DNA of 64,000 nucleotides from Deltaproteobacteria bacterium (lineage in GTDB: Bacteria > Myxococcota_A > Polyangia > Haliangiales > Haliangiaceae), in NCBI GenBank assembly GCA_021413675.1, contig JAIOQA010000199.1:1-64000 (forward strand). Reading direction: 5' to 3'. The position numbers and the translations under genes are program-made. Within the stretch, counting starts at the first letter, position 1. Each line of letters begins with the position of its first letter. The notes below the pieces were generated by a model. It was not told the origin of the DNA. It did not search any database and was given only the letters and a program-made list of their open reading frames with translations. Positions 18,864 through 27,379 of this stretch are shown here, piece after piece.

Positions 18864-20314
18864 GACGGTTCCGCGGCGGTCCGGGGCAGGTGCACGGTGG
18901 CGATGGTGCCGATCCCGGCCCGCGAGCGTAGCTCGACCCGGCCGCCGAGCGCGGCGGCGCGCTCGCGCATCCCGAGCAGGCCGAGCGACCGCGGGGCGTC
19001 GCTGGGCTGGAACCCGATGCCGTCGTCGGCGACGGTCAGCACCCAGGCCTCGGGCACCTCGTCGAGGCCAACCGTGACGGCGCGCGCCTGGGCGTGCCGC
19101 GCGACGTTGGTGAGCAGCTCCTGGAAGATCCGGAACATCGCGGTCGCGATCCGCTCGGGGGGCGGAGTCGGGGCATCGAGCCGCACCTCGAGGGCCAGCC
19201 CGGCGCGGTGCTCGAAGCGGCGGGCCTCGTCGCGGATCGCGGCGACCAGGCCGAGGGCGTCGAGCACGCTCGGCCGCAGCTCGAGCGCGATCCGCTGCAC
19301 GGTCTCGAGGGTCCGATCGGTCAGGCGCTCGGCCTCGGCCAGGCGATCGGTGATCGGGGCAGCGGCGTCGGGCGCGAGCCGGCGCGCGAGCCAGCGGAGA
19401 TCGAGCTTGAGGCCGGTGAGCAGCTGACCGAGCTCGTCGTGCACGGTCCGCGCGATGCGCGTGCGCTCGTCCTCGCGCACCGCGGTCAGCCGCTCGGTCA
19501 ACGCGCGCATCTCGGCGTCGCGCGCGACCAGGAGCGCGTTCTGGGCGCGGATCTCGGCCTCGCGCCGACGGCGCTCGCTGATGTTGCGGTAGATCGCGGC
19601 GTGCCCGACGACCGCGCCGGCATCGTCGTGCAGCGGGCTGACCACGCCCGAAAGAGTGATCGTGTGGCCATCGCGATGCAAGCGGTCGAACTCGCCCGTC
19701 GGCGAGGTGGCGGTGGTGTCGGGGGGCGACCGGACCAGCGCGCCGAACGGTTGACCGATCGCCTCGGCGGCGGAGTAGCCGAACATGGCCTCGGCCCCGC
19801 GGTTCCAGCTCGTCGCGATGCCCGCGGTCGTGGTGCTCACGATCGCGTCCGCGGACGCCTCGACGATCGCCGCGAGGTGCGCCGTGGCCGCGTTGGCCCG
19901 CCGCCGCTCGGCTTGCTCGCGCGTGCGCGCGATCGCGTAGCCCAGCGATCGGCGCAGGCTCTCGGCCCGCACCTCGTTCTTGGCGAGATAGTCCTGGGCG
20001 CCCTCGGCGATGCACGTGAGCGCGAGCTCGTGATCGTCGGTGCCGGTCAGCACGACGATCGGCACCTGCGGTGCCCGGCCGCGCACGTGCTGGACGCACG
20101 CCGCGCCGCGCGCGTCGGGGAGCCCAAGGTCGAGCAGCACGACGTCGACGTCGCCCTGGCCCAGGTGCGCGTTCGCCGCCGCCAGCGAGCTCGCGTGGAG
20201 GATCTGCGCGGCCGGGCCAGGGCTGCCAGCGAGGAGCTCGTCGACCAGCGCGGCGTCGCCCGGGTTGTCCTCGATGAGCAGCACCCGCAGCGCCGCGGCG
20301 GAGGCGCCCTGCAT
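18860..20314 (-). CDS. REC-PAS-HisKA_3 sensor kinase
   Basis: 484 residues. The N-terminal receiver (10-125) has phospho-acceptor D62. A PAS domain (about 145-250) includes AIVSTTTAGIATSWNRGAE. The dimerisation/phosphoacceptor domain is of the HisKA_3 (NarX/DegS) type with H292 in ARTVHDELGQLLTGLKLD. The ATPase has FQELLTNVARHA, ADDGIGF and LGLLGMRERAAALGG. It is soluble. It should phosphorylate the NarL-type regulator encoded next, with which it overlaps. The receiver end ([23 protein letters not shown]) is strikingly like that of the candidate KaiA protein, so the two receivers are probably recent paralogues. Confidence 0.92.
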   Translation of the reverse strand: MQGASAAALRVLLIEDNPGDAALVDELLAGSPGPAAQILHASSLAAANAHLGQGDVDVVLLDLGLPDARGAACVQHVRGRAPQVPIVVLTGTDDHELALTCIAEGAQDYLAKNEVRAESLRRSLGYAIARTREQAERRRANAATAHLAAIVEASADAIVSTTTAGIATSWNRGAEAMFGYSAAEAIGQPFGALVRSPPDTTATSPTGEFDRLHRDGHTITLSGVVSPLHDDAGAVVGHAAIYRNISERRRREAEIRAQNALLVARDAEMRALTERLTAVREDERTRIARTVHDELGQLLTGLKLDLRWLARRLAPDAAAPITDRLAEAERLTDRTLETVQRIALELRPSVLDALGLVAAIRDEARRFEHRAGLALEVRLDAPTPPPERIATAMFRIFQELLTNVARHAQARAVTVGLDEVPEAWVLTVADDGIGFQPSDAPRSLGLLGMRERAAALGGRVELRSRAGIGTIATVHLPRTAAEPS

Positions 20315-20330
20315 CAGCGCGCCTCCGGCA

Positions 20331-20756
20331 TCACGGCAACCTCACGATCGTGAACCAGAAGGTCTCGATCGATCGCACGATCTGCTGGAACGCGGCGAGG
20401 TCGACCGGCTTGGTGATGTAGCAGTTGGCGCCGAGCAGATAGCCCTGGGCGATGTCCTTCTCGGCGTCCGACGAGGTCAGGATCACCACCGGCGTGGTGC
20501 GCAGCGCGGCGTGGCGGCGGATCTCCTGCAGCACCTCGCGACCATCGCGCTTGGGCAGGTTGAGGTCGAGCACCACGAGATCCGGGGTCGGCGCGCCGAC
20601 GTGCTGGCCGCGCTGCAGCAGGAAGTCGATCGCCTCGGCGCCGTCGACGACGACGTGGATGTCGAGCACCAGCTTGCCGGCCTCGAGGGTGTCGCGCGTG
20701 AGCTCCGCATCGCCGGGGTTGTCCTCGACCAGCAGCACGCGAATCGGAGCGGTCAT
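20331..20756 (-). CDS. Rcp1-like response regulator receiver
   Basis: 141 residues, receiver only. VEDNPGDAELTRDTL (10-24), phospho-acceptor D64 (LVVLDLNLPKRDG), VVILTSSDAEKDI and CYITKPVDL give the pattern of the Rcp1 type that partners phytochrome-like kinases, including the longer VHVVVDGAEAIDFLLQRG insert. It overlaps the upstream PAS-PAS kinase by ATGA, and that kinase has the phytochrome-type histidine kinase end, so the pair is very likely cognate. Confidence 0.93.
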   Translation of the reverse strand: MTAPIRVLLVEDNPGDAELTRDTLEAGKLVLDIHVVVDGAEAIDFLLQRGQHVGAPTPDLVVLDLNLPKRDGREVLQEIRRHAALRTTPVVILTSSDAEKDIAQGYLLGANCYITKPVDLAAFQQIVRSIETFWFTIVRLP

Positions 20757-22141
20757 GACGGGTTGGCCACCGGGTGCAGGGTGAAGTGGAAGGTCGTGCC
20801 CACGCCCAGCTCGGACGTGAACCAGATGCGACCGCCGTGGCGCTCGAGGATGCGCTTGGCGATCGTCAAGCCGATGCCACTTCCGTCGTACTTGCCGCGC
20901 TCGTGCAGGCGCTGGAACATCTGGAAGATGCGGTCCTCGTACTGCGCGTCGATGCCGATGCCGTTGTCGGCGACGTCGAACTGCCAGCGGTCGTCGCGCA
21001 ACGCGGCGCGGATCGTCACGACCGGCGCAGCAAGGCCGCGGAACTTGATCGCGTTGCCGATGAGGTTCTGGAACAGCTGCCGGAGCTGACCGTCGTCGGC
21101 GAGCACGGTCGGCAGCGCGCCCACGTCGATCGTCGCGCCCGTCGCGCGGATCGTCGCGCCGAGCACCTGCACGACCTCGCGCACGATCACGCCCGCGGGC
21201 ACCGGCGCGAGCGGTCGACCCTGGGAGCCGACCCGCGAGTACGCCAGCAGATCGGCGACCAGCTGCTGCATCCGCTTGGCGCCATCGACCGCGAAGAAGA
21301 TGTACTTGTCGGCGCGCTCGTCGAGCTTGCTCTGGTAGCGCTGGGCGAGGAGCTCGGTGAAGCTCGCCACCATGCGCAGCGGCTCCTGTAGATCGTGCGA
21401 GGCGATGTACGCGAACTGCTCGAGCTCGGCGTTGCTGCGGCGGAGCTCGTCCTCGATCGCCTTGCGCTCGGTGATGTCGACGATCGCCGCCAGCATGAGC
21501 GTGCCCTCGGCGGCGGGCATCGGGCTGAGGCCGATCTCGAGCGGCATCTCGCTACCATCGCGGCGCCGGCCGTAGAGGTCGCGGGCCAGGCCCATCGGCC
21601 GCGCGGTCGCGGTGTAGCCAGCGACGAGCTCGGCGTGGCGCGTCCGCAGCCGCTCTGGCACCAGCAGCTCGAGCGGTCGTCCGGTGAGCTCGCCGCGCGC
21701 GTAGCCGAACAGGTCCTCGGCCTTGCGGTTGACCATGCGGATCGTGCGCGCGGCGTCGACCACGACGATCGCGTCGGGCGCGGCCTCGATCACGAGGTGG
21801 AGCTGATGATCGGCGGCGGCCAGCGTGAGGTCGGTGACCGCGGCCAGCGTCAACGTGCGGTCCGCGACGCGGAGCGGCTCGAGCCGGCGCGCGATCGGGA
21901 ACTCGGTGCCGTCGCGTCGACGGCCGAGGCGCTCGGCAGGCACCACGCTCGCGAACGGCACGCCGTCGAGCGCGCCGCCGAACAGGCGCTCGGCGGGCGG
22001 GTTCGCGAGCCGGATCTCGCCGAGCTCGTCGATGACGAGCATTGGATTACTCGCGATCGCGAGCACGGTGGCGATCGCCCCGAACCCATCAGCCCCCAGC
22101 TGGTTGTCGTTGCTGCCCACCGGTGCTCGGCAGTCGACCAT
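20753..22141 (-). CDS. PAS-PAS sensor histidine kinase, phytochrome-type core
   Basis: 462 residues, soluble. PAS1 about 20-105, PAS2 about 112-228 (VIEAAPDAIVVVDAARTIRMVNRKAEDLFGY, read in two parts). The HisKA has H249 in AYIASHDLQEPLRMVAS, the version typical of bacteriophytochrome-like kinases. The ATPase has LFQNLIGNAIKF, ADNGIGID, FQRLHERGKYDGSGIGL and IVW-like IWFTSE. No bilin-binding GAF domain is present, so the signal is not evidently light; PAS cofactors or redox state are possible. It is the first gene of the Kai cluster. A GAGGTG ribosome-binding site lies 3 bases before the ATG. It starts 29 bases after a GT2 gene on the same strand. Confidence 0.92.
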   Translation of the reverse strand: MVDCRAPVGSNDNQLGADGFGAIATVLAIASNPMLVIDELGEIRLANPPAERLFGGALDGVPFASVVPAERLGRRRDGTEFPIARRLEPLRVADRTLTLAAVTDLTLAAADHQLHLVIEAAPDAIVVVDAARTIRMVNRKAEDLFGYARGELTGRPLELLVPERLRTRHAELVAGYTATARPMGLARDLYGRRRDGSEMPLEIGLSPMPAAEGTLMLAAIVDITERKAIEDELRRSNAELEQFAYIASHDLQEPLRMVASFTELLAQRYQSKLDERADKYIFFAVDGAKRMQQLVADLLAYSRVGSQGRPLAPVPAGVIVREVVQVLGATIRATGATIDVGALPTVLADDGQLRQLFQNLIGNAIKFRGLAAPVVTIRAALRDDRWQFDVADNGIGIDAQYEDRIFQMFQRLHERGKYDGSGIGLTIAKRILERHGGRIWFTSELGVGTTFHFTLHPVANPS

Positions 22142-22170
22142 AACACCTCGCGCGCGTCACGTGCGTGAGG

Positions 22171-23220
22171 CTACGCGGCGGTGCGGTGCGTGTCGCCGTA
22201 GTCGCTGTACGTCGTCATCCGATTGCGCAGCTCGTGCTCGATCAGCAGCCGCTCGCCCGAGCCGGGCGTCTCTCCGAACGGTACGCGCCAGGCGAGGATC
22301 GCGTGATACGGCAGCGTGATCAGCATCGCCGCCGCAGCAGAGATTTTCTGATGGAAGCGCTGGTGGGCCTGCGAGTCGACCCAGATCCACGACCACGTCC
22401 ACCACAGGCCCGCGAGCACGTAGGCGGGATAGGCCCAGCGCACGCGGTCCGGGTAGTAGCGCCCGAGGATCGCGTGCACGAAGCCCATGAAGCGGGCGTA
22501 GAACTTCGCCGGCGTGAGCGAGCGCTTCGCCAGGCCGCCGTCGACATCGAGGCGACGGCGCAGCCGCGGACCGGGCTCGAACGCGAGGTACTCGCCGTCC
22601 TTGAGGCCGCGGCCGATGCGGATGCCGAGCGAGGTCTCGTCCTCGATCGGGGTGTCCTCGTCCCAGCCGCCGAAGCGCGTGAACACCTCGCGGCGGTACG
22701 CGCCGCCCGAGCCGTGCACGTAGTCGACCGGCGCGACCCGCTGATCGAAGCGCGGATAGGTGAGCGGCAGGCGCAGGCCGCGCGAGAACTTCATCACGCG
22801 GCCGTTGGCGGCGAGCCGGCGATAGAACGGCGTGATCTCCTCCTGCTCGCCCCAGTAGTGGCGGCAGGTGAGGCCGAGCAGCTTGGGGTCGGCGCGGAAC
22901 GGCGCCTCGACCTCGCGCAGGAACTGATCGCCGACCGGCAGATCGTCGTCGTCGATGCAGACGATGACCTCGCCGCGCGACGCGGCCACGCCGCGGTTGC
23001 GGGCGCGCGCGCCGCCGAGCGGGCCCGAGCGCAGCACGCGCAACCGGGGATCGGCCTCGAGCTGCCCGAGCCACGCCGCGGCCTCGGCCGGGCGATTCGT
23101 CGACTGCTCGACCACCACGATCTCGAACGAGTCGTGGTCCTGGGCGAGCACCGCCTCGATCAGCTCGCACAGGGCGACCAGTCGATTGTAGGAGCGGATG
23201 ACGACAGAGACGCGAGGCAT
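22171..23220 (-). CDS. GT2-family glycosyltransferase
   Basis: 349 residues from the ATG at 23220, where MPRVSVVIRSYNR opens the GT-A fold directly; longer readings add non-homologous sequence. The donor site is visible in IVVVEQSTNRPAE and the metal-binding VICIDDDDLP-like segment (VIVCIDDDDLPVG), with GGARARNRGVAASRG before it. A hydrophobic segment WAYPAYVLAGLWWTWSWIWV (about 276-295) and a second one suggest membrane association. It likely builds a surface polysaccharide. It is not adjacent to the flippase cluster at 4-8 kb and may even share a transcript with the downstream Kai cluster. Confidence 0.87.
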   Translation of the reverse strand: MPRVSVVIRSYNRLVALCELIEAVLAQDHDSFEIVVVEQSTNRPAEAAAWLGQLEADPRLRVLRSGPLGGARARNRGVAASRGEVIVCIDDDDLPVGDQFLREVEAPFRADPKLLGLTCRHYWGEQEEITPFYRRLAANGRVMKFSRGLRLPLTYPRFDQRVAPVDYVHGSGGAYRREVFTRFGGWDEDTPIEDETSLGIRIGRGLKDGEYLAFEPGPRLRRRLDVDGGLAKRSLTPAKFYARFMGFVHAILGRYYPDRVRWAYPAYVLAGLWWTWSWIWVDSQAHQRFHQKISAAAAMLITLPYHAILAWRVPFGETPGSGERLLIEHELRNRMTTYSDYGDTHRTAA

Positions 23221-23395
23221 GGTGGGAACGGGCGCAGGGTGCAGGGGAGTGCCGTGGGCTGTCAACAAAGCGAGTTTGGGGCCAGCCTGAAACGGCCCGC
23301 GGCGGCCGACTTGAGCGGCCGCCGCGTGGTGGAAATCTGTCACTGTCGAATTCCTGACGGCAGAAGCGACCGTTGATTGCCGTTCTGCGCCGTGG

Positions 23396-25048
23396 TCACT
23401 GCGGCTTGCCGGTCAGCGCGAACTTCGTGGTGCCGGGGCCGTAGCCGCGCACCATCACGTAGACGGCGGTCGGCTGGTCGATCGTGACCTCGCAGCTCTC
23501 GTTCGAGCCGGTCTTGTACGGGCGGCAGTCGTAGGTGGTCTGGGTCGGCGCCTTGCCGCGGCGGATGTAGAGGTCGGCGTCGTTGTCGCCGGTCATGTCG
23601 AAGACGTACGTGCCCGCGGCCAGCACCGGGGTCGTGAACTTCACGGTCTTGCTCTTCGCGACCGAGCCCGACTCGTTCATGCCGGCCCAGCCGGTCGGCG
23701 GGACGGTGCCGCCGCCGCCGGGCGTGAACGTGTTGTCCTGCTCGCCGGTGACCAGCACGACCTGCGACTTGTCGATGCCGCGGAAGATCTGCTCGTAGGT
23801 CTTGGGCTCGTCGTAGGCGGCGAGCGCCTTGACCAGCGTCAGCGTCGAGGCCGACATGTTCGCGAAGAACGCCGGCATGCCGTTGTTGACGATGTCGAGG
23901 TACTTGGTGCCGTTCGGGTCGTCGGTGTTGACCGCGCTGTGCGCGTCGTTGAGCGCGCTGTCGACGTACGCGAACGTGTCGCAGCCGTTCTGGAACATGA
24001 TCAGGTACTGACCCTTGACCCACTTGCCGTTGCGGGCGAGCGCGCGGATGTTCTGCCCGAGACCGGCGTGGCCGTTGTACGCGATGAGGTCGGCGCGGGT
24101 CGACAGCGCCTCGTAGCGCGCGCGGAACGCGCTCTCGCTGAGCCCGCGCGTGATGTTGTCGGTGAGCATCGCGACGACGTGGACCGTGCGGCCGTTGGGC
24201 AGCGTGGCGCGGAGCTCGACGTCGGGGTTGGCGACGCCGGGCGCCGACGGGATCGTCGCCGGGGTCGAGGTGACGGTGCCGAGCGCGGCCAGCGCGGTCT
24301 TCGACTTCGCGACGAAGTCGTTGTAGGCGTCGATGCCGGCGTCGGCGGCGGTGGTCGCGCCGTCCTCGTACTTGCCGAACACCGCGACGACCTCGAGCGC
24401 GTTGTCGGCCCAGACCTTGTCGTACTCGGGGAACTTGCCGGTGGTGTTGATCGTCGAGACCGTCACCGAGGCGGTGGTGGTCACGACCTCGTCGGCGGTG
24501 AACGTGCAGCCCGAGCGCGACGGGCGGAAGTAGTACCAGAGGCTGCCCGCGTCGACGTCGTGGGCGCCGGCCTCGGCGCACTTGCTCTTGTACTTGGTGA
24601 CGAACGCGTCGACCGCGGTCGAGCGCTGATCCTTGGGCAGCTTGAGCGTGAACGTCGACGGGACCGAGTCCTTGTTGCCCCACGCGACCGGCAGCTTCGC
24701 GTGATAGGTGATGAGCGTGCCGCCGCCCGGGTTCGCGGCGGTCTTCACGTTCGACAGGGTCATCGTGTCGAGGCGGCCGACCGAGTTGGCGCCGTTGAGC
24801 TGGCCGATCGTGTAGAGGAGCTGGTCCTGGATCTGATCCTCGGGGCCCCACGACGACGAGGTGATCATCTGGCCGTCGAACTCGAAGTCGACGAACACCG
24901 CCAGCGCGCTCGCGTCGTACTTGCCGTCGTCCGAGCCATCGGGCTTGGTCGCCATGCCAGCGAGGTCGTCGCTGTCGGTCATGCAGCCGGTCAGGCCGGC
25001 GCAGAAGGGCGCGGCAGCGAGGAGCAGGGTCGCGAGGCGCTTGATCAT
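23396..25048 (-). CDS. large lipoprotein with PPC domain, possible protease-like core
   Basis: 550 residues. Signal peptide with lipobox LTGC (Cys22). Residues 45-270 are beta-rich and unrecognised. The block 280-370 contains RADLIAYNGHAGLG (H327) and QYLIMFQNGCDTFAY (C356): hydrophobic strand followed by His-Ala/Gly, then hydrophobic strand followed by Cys, the pattern of caspase/gingipain (clan CD) folds. That resemblance is inference. Residues about 455-548 match a bacterial pre-peptidase C-terminal (PPC) domain (TYVFDMTGDNDADLYIRRG, CEVTIDQPTAVYVMVRGYG), common on secreted proteases. Probably attached to the outer membrane or cell surface. Confidence 0.65.
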   Translation of the reverse strand: MIKRLATLLLAAAPFCAGLTGCMTDSDDLAGMATKPDGSDDGKYDASALAVFVDFEFDGQMITSSSWGPEDQIQDQLLYTIGQLNGANSVGRLDTMTLSNVKTAANPGGGTLITYHAKLPVAWGNKDSVPSTFTLKLPKDQRSTAVDAFVTKYKSKCAEAGAHDVDAGSLWYYFRPSRSGCTFTADEVVTTTASVTVSTINTTGKFPEYDKVWADNALEVVAVFGKYEDGATTAADAGIDAYNDFVAKSKTALAALGTVTSTPATIPSAPGVANPDVELRATLPNGRTVHVVAMLTDNITRGLSESAFRARYEALSTRADLIAYNGHAGLGQNIRALARNGKWVKGQYLIMFQNGCDTFAYVDSALNDAHSAVNTDDPNGTKYLDIVNNGMPAFFANMSASTLTLVKALAAYDEPKTYEQIFRGIDKSQVVLVTGEQDNTFTPGGGGTVPPTGWAGMNESGSVAKSKTVKFTTPVLAAGTYVFDMTGDNDADLYIRRGKAPTQTTYDCRPYKTGSNESCEVTIDQPTAVYVMVRGYGPGTTKFALTGKPQ

Positions 25049-25216
25049 GAAGCGCCATTCAGCAAGGGGGATGCCATCCTACATGCGCTGTATGTGGCTG
25101 AGATCGCTTGCGATGTCGCAGGCTGATCGAGTCGCCGGCGAGGACAGGTGACCTTAGCCAGCTGGCGGATCGAGTAGCCGGCGGAAGATGACCGAGGCGC
25201 CGGCGAACCTCGGTTG

Positions 25217-25924
25217 CTACCAGCCGGGCGGGCGCGTGCCCCAGGTCGTCCCGGCCGCGGTGCCGAAGCCGATGACCTGGCTCGTGATCTCGAACGTGGC
25301 CTGGTCGAGGTGCTGGATCTCGTGTTCCTCGACCAGGCCGCCTGCCGGGACCTCGGGCGAGATCCACAGATCGGTGTGCGTGCGCTTCTCGGGAAACATC
25401 GGATCGGCCGACGCGTAGCTGATCTTCTTGCACGCGAACGCGCGGCCACCGACGGTGTGGACCTCGTCGACGACGGTGACGTCGGACAGCGTCCACTCGG
25501 CGAGGTCGTCGCCGGTCAGGCGCTCGAGGGTCAGGCCCTTGCGCGGGAAGGCGTCGTTCGGCTCGTGCTTCTCCTCGCCGGTCGCATCGATCCGGCCGCG
25601 CATGGCGCGGGTCACGGTGTCGGGCGTGACCGCGGTGATCGCGACCATCGCGGTCGTGCGGATCTCGCCGAGCGTGCCGCCGTTGACGACCCGGTACGCG
25701 TGCCAGTCGCCGACGGTCGCGGTCGCGAAGGCCTCGAGCGGCGCGGCGTGCGCATGCGCGGGCGTCGGCGGCATCGCCGGCGGCGGGACCTTCGGCGCGG
25801 GCGGCGGGGTCGGCGACTGCGGCGCCTCGATGCCGTGGTCCGAGGACAGGAACGCGTAGCCCAGACCGCCCGCGATCACCAGCAGCGCGACCGCGAGCAC
25901 GACCGACTTCACGCGCGACTCCAC
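25217..25924 (-). CDS. membrane-anchored periplasmic protein, unknown
   Basis: 235 residues. One N-terminal membrane segment (about 7-25, SVVLAVALLVIAGGLGYAFL) is followed by a Pro-rich linker (about 34-60) and a beta-rich domain of about 170 residues. That domain opens ATVGDWHAYRVVNGG and contains RAFACKKISYASAD and LWISPEVPAGGLVEEHE. WISP-VP-GG is the pattern seen in small periplasmic beta proteins that measure solubilised lipoprotein-like ligands, but I cannot name the family. Likely anchored in the inner membrane facing the periplasm. Confidence 0.6.
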   Translation of the reverse strand: MESRVKSVVLAVALLVIAGGLGYAFLSSDHGIEAPQSPTPPPAPKVPPPAMPPTPAHAHAAPLEAFATATVGDWHAYRVVNGGTLGEIRTTAMVAITAVTPDTVTRAMRGRIDATGEEKHEPNDAFPRKGLTLERLTGDDLAEWTLSDVTVVDEVHTVGGRAFACKKISYASADPMFPEKRTHTDLWISPEVPAGGLVEEHEIQHLDQATFEITSQVIGFGTAAGTTWGTRPPGW

Positions 25925-25970
25925 CCCGCGCTCGTACCACGGAATCGGGCCTGCTCAGCGCTCGTGACGC

Positions 25971-26819
25971 TCAGCGGGTCAGCTGGACGAGCTGCGCGTG
26001 CAGCACGCCGGCGAGCTGGTGCACGTGCGACGGCAGCTTGCGGCCGGGCGCGTTGCCCTCGAACGGATAGGGCGGGTTGGGATCGGGCCGGAGCGCGTGG
26101 AGGAACGCGACCTCGCCGAGCACGAGCGAGGCGAGATCGTAGACGTCGGACGGCAGCACCTGGGCGGGCTCGCCGCGCGCCGGCGCGTGATCGATCACCG
26201 GCTGGCCCGCGTGGCGGACCGCGGCGCGCGTGGCCTCGAGGCACACGAGCAGGCGATCGTAGCAATCCGCGGGGCGCAGGCCGCGCTCGAGCATCGGCGC
26301 CGGTGGCGGTTCGCCGCCCGTCAGCCGCGCGGCGTAGGCGACCGCGAGCGCGACCTGCTGGTAGCAGTCGGCGGGCCGGAACGGTCGTTCGAGCAGCAGG
26401 TTGATCTGGCGGTTGGCGGTGGCGAGCACGCCGAAGACGTCGGACGGCGTGGCCGCAGGATCGCGCGCCGGGGCCGCACTCGCGGGGAGGCCGAGGGCGC
26501 GGCGGACCTCGGCGAGCTCGCGCAGCGCCGCGTCGATCACCGCGAGCACGTGGCCCGGGCGGATCGCGCTGATCGGCGGGCCGTGCGGGATCGACGCGAT
26601 CGGATCGCCGACGATCTCCTGGCACAGGCGGTCGGCCTTGCGGAACACCGCGAGGGCCTGGAAGTAGCATTCGCGCGGCGACGCGCCGGTCACCGCGACG
26701 GCGGCGCGGCCCTCGGCGGGGCGGCCCATCTCGTGGCGGATCCCCTCGACGTCGGCGGCGAGGACGCGGGCGCGGGCGTGGCAATCGGCAGGCTCGATGG
26801 CATCGATCGATCTCGACAT
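25971..26819 (-). CDS. protein with internal helical repeats, unknown
   Basis: 282 residues; the ATG at 26819 is preceded by AGGGGAG (26828-26822) at good spacing. The protein is a chain of about five related units, each beginning with a short motif of the form P-(S/A/R)-(D/E/H)-(V/C)-(Y/F/H): SPRECYFQALAVF, TPSDVFGVLATA, RPADCYQQVALAV, RPADCYDRLLVC, LPSDVYDLASLV, LPSHVHQLAGVL. Each is followed by an amphipathic helix rich in Leu and Arg. Several units repeat Cys next to the aromatic. No signal peptide. This looks like a helical solenoid or bundle used for protein binding; no known family is recognised. Confidence 0.6.
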   Translation of the reverse strand: MSRSIDAIEPADCHARARVLAADVEGIRHEMGRPAEGRAAVAVTGASPRECYFQALAVFRKADRLCQEIVGDPIASIPHGPPISAIRPGHVLAVIDAALRELAEVRRALGLPASAAPARDPAATPSDVFGVLATANRQINLLLERPFRPADCYQQVALAVAYAARLTGGEPPPAPMLERGLRPADCYDRLLVCLEATRAAVRHAGQPVIDHAPARGEPAQVLPSDVYDLASLVLGEVAFLHALRPDPNPPYPFEGNAPGRKLPSHVHQLAGVLHAQLVQLTR

Positions 26820-26948
26820 GGCTCCCCTGGTGGCGCGTGGTGGCGCGCGCGGCGCGAGCGTAACACATGGGGTCCCATGGATATGCATGGGACCCCACGC
26901 GCATCGCGGTCGTGGGGCGGCGCCGGCCGGGCAGGCTATGCTGCGCCG

Positions 26949-27341
26949 GTGGACGCCAAGCAGGTCATCGTCATGCGCAAGGACCTCAACATGCGGAAGG
27001 GCAAGATGATCGCCCAGGGCGCGCACGCCTCGCTCAAGGTCTTCCTCGATCGCGGCGCGCCGGATGGCGGTAGCGAGGGCGAGCGCTTCGCGTTCACGAC
27101 CACGCCGGCGATGGCCGCCTGGCTGGGCGGGCGCTTCACCAAGGTGTGCGTCAGCGTGACGTCCGAGGCGGCGCTCGACGAGATCGCCGCGGCGGCGCGG
27201 GCCGCGGGCCTGCCGTGCGCGGTGATCGTGGACGCCGGCAAGACCGAGTTCGGCGGCGTGCCGACCAAGACCTGCCTCGCGATCGGCCCGGCGTGGAGCG
27301 ACGAGGTCGACGCGGTCACCGGCGCGCTGCCGCTGCTGTAG
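26949..27341 (+). CDS. peptidyl-tRNA hydrolase, Pth2 family
   Basis: 130 residues, GTG start at 26949. Pth2 hallmarks are present: KQVIVMRKDLNMRKGKMIAQ, then GAHASLKVF (His of the QxxHA motif), CVSVTSEAALDEI, GLPCAVIVDAGKTEFGG and PTKTCLAIGP. The family releases peptides from peptidyl-tRNA. Pth2 is the archaeal and eukaryotic type; bacteria normally rely on Pth1, so here it is probably an extra enzyme. It is divergent from the repeat protein, and 38 bases upstream of the radical SAM gene on the same strand. Confidence 0.88.
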   Translation: MDAKQVIVMRKDLNMRKGKMIAQGAHASLKVFLDRGAPDGGSEGERFAFTTTPAMAAWLGGRFTKVCVSVTSEAALDEIAAAARAAGLPCAVIVDAGKTEFGGVPTKTCLAIGPAWSDEVDAVTGALPLL

Positions 27342-27379
27342 GGCTTGCGCCGGCGCGCGATCCGCGCCAATCGTTCGCC

